Origin: Arctopsyche grandis
Taxonomy: Eukaryota > Arthropoda > Insecta > Trichoptera > Hydropsychidae
Assembly: GCF_051622035.1 (NCBI RefSeq)
Contig: NC_135356.1
Coordinates: forward strand, 31,658,290-31,722,289
Reading direction: 5' to 3'
Length of the DNA: 64,000 nucleotides
In this document: positions 63,698 through 64,000 of the stretch, piece after piece
How positions within the stretch are numbered: the stretch's first letter is position 1
Layout: the number at the start of each line of letters is the position of its first letter
Translations under genes and position numbers: made by a program
The notes under the pieces: generated by a model
Told to the model about the DNA's origin: nothing
The model's database searches: none
Seen by the model: the letters and a program-made list of their open reading frames with translations, nothing else

Positions 63698-64000
63698 GGC
63701 CTTACCAGAGCGAACCAGCCTCGCGAAGAAGCTAAATCTCTGCATTAACTGTCTGCGTCCTGGCCACAAAGCACACAAACGCGTTGCTCCCACTGTCGCA
63801 AAGCACACCACACACTGCTGCACGCTGAGTCCCATAGCACTTCCAGGTACCTAGACGCCGCTCATATCCCAAAGGAAGCAAGTTTCGCTAATGAAGCGCC
63901 ACACGCGTCTAGCCTTCATTCCCTGCATTCAACCACCAGGGCAGCAACAGCCCCTCGCACCGTTCTGTTATCCACAGTGGTGCTGTCTGCCCGTGGGAGC
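63698..64000 (+). mobile_element. Second copy of the defective BEL/Pao gag remnant
   Basis: Nearly identical to 17341-17643, beginning 'ggccttaccagagcgaacca'. Differences are few (for example 'tatcccaaagg' versus 'tatcacaaagg', and changes near 63932-63953). It shares the frameshift between the two zinc knuckles. It starts abruptly after 'gtttgtt' in the LINE fragment and runs off the window. Confidence 0.85.

Noticed and set aside
1..64000. CRISPR arrays, operons, bacterial promoters or riboswitches
   Set aside because: The sequence is eukaryotic; repeats are transposon- or satellite-derived and show no regular spacer pattern.

Overview
This is a eukaryotic, AT-rich, transposon-saturated stretch of animal nuclear DNA, almost certainly arthropod and probably insect. 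The basis is the mobile-element set (BEL/Pao, Ty3/Gypsy, R1-clade and Jockey/CR1-type LINEs, Tigger, several hAT lineages) and relics of intron-containing animal genes. No prokaryotic gene organisation is present and I see no intact cellular gene. I cannot fix the order or species from sequence alone.

The dominant structure is a very large inverted repeat. The left arm (1-11137) reappears as reverse complement in 19026-31888, around a spacer of about 7.9 kb. From about 2400 inward every landmark pairs with a constant coordinate sum of 30163, so there is no net length change over about 8.7 kb, and only scattered substitutions were seen. The outer 2.4 kb differs by small indels, a tandem duplication of about 460 bp and a 1.25-kb hAT insertion, all in the right arm, plus an 11-bp difference the other way. 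The left arm runs off the window.

Arm contents (left strand / right strand): a tandem array of a 123-bp coding exon (+/-), an O-GlcNAc transferase pseudogene fragment (-/+), a VPS15/PIK3R4-like WD40 fragment with an intact intron (-/+), two oppositely oriented CaMKII pieces inside a fold-back element, a hAT transposase relic, a truncated R1 LINE and a BEL-type LTR. The spacer holds two decayed BEL/Pao elements head to head (13144-16985 minus, 17000-18712 plus).

Right of the palindrome (31889-64000) is a patchwork of nested elements: a hAT with target duplication carrying a Tigger inside it (32944-36225), transposase scraps, a nearly full-length LINE (40433-44285), a polyamine/spermine oxidase pseudogene whose exons are split by a Gypsy element with an open 1108-codon gag-pol frame (49160-53468), an internally deleted R1 with a 16-bp target duplication (54451-55216), fold-back MITEs, a hAT with an 8-bp target duplication and a nested fold-back (57996-58826), further LINE and hAT pieces, three phase-compatible exons of an unrecognised cysteine-rich protein (61258-62001), and at the right edge a second copy of the same defective BEL gag found in the spacer.

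Fragments of at least four unrelated housekeeping or signalling genes, dense nested transposons and a giant near-identical palindrome together resemble a non-recombining compartment (W, Y or B chromosome) or pericentromeric heterochromatin. That is inference. An assembly artefact must also be excluded.
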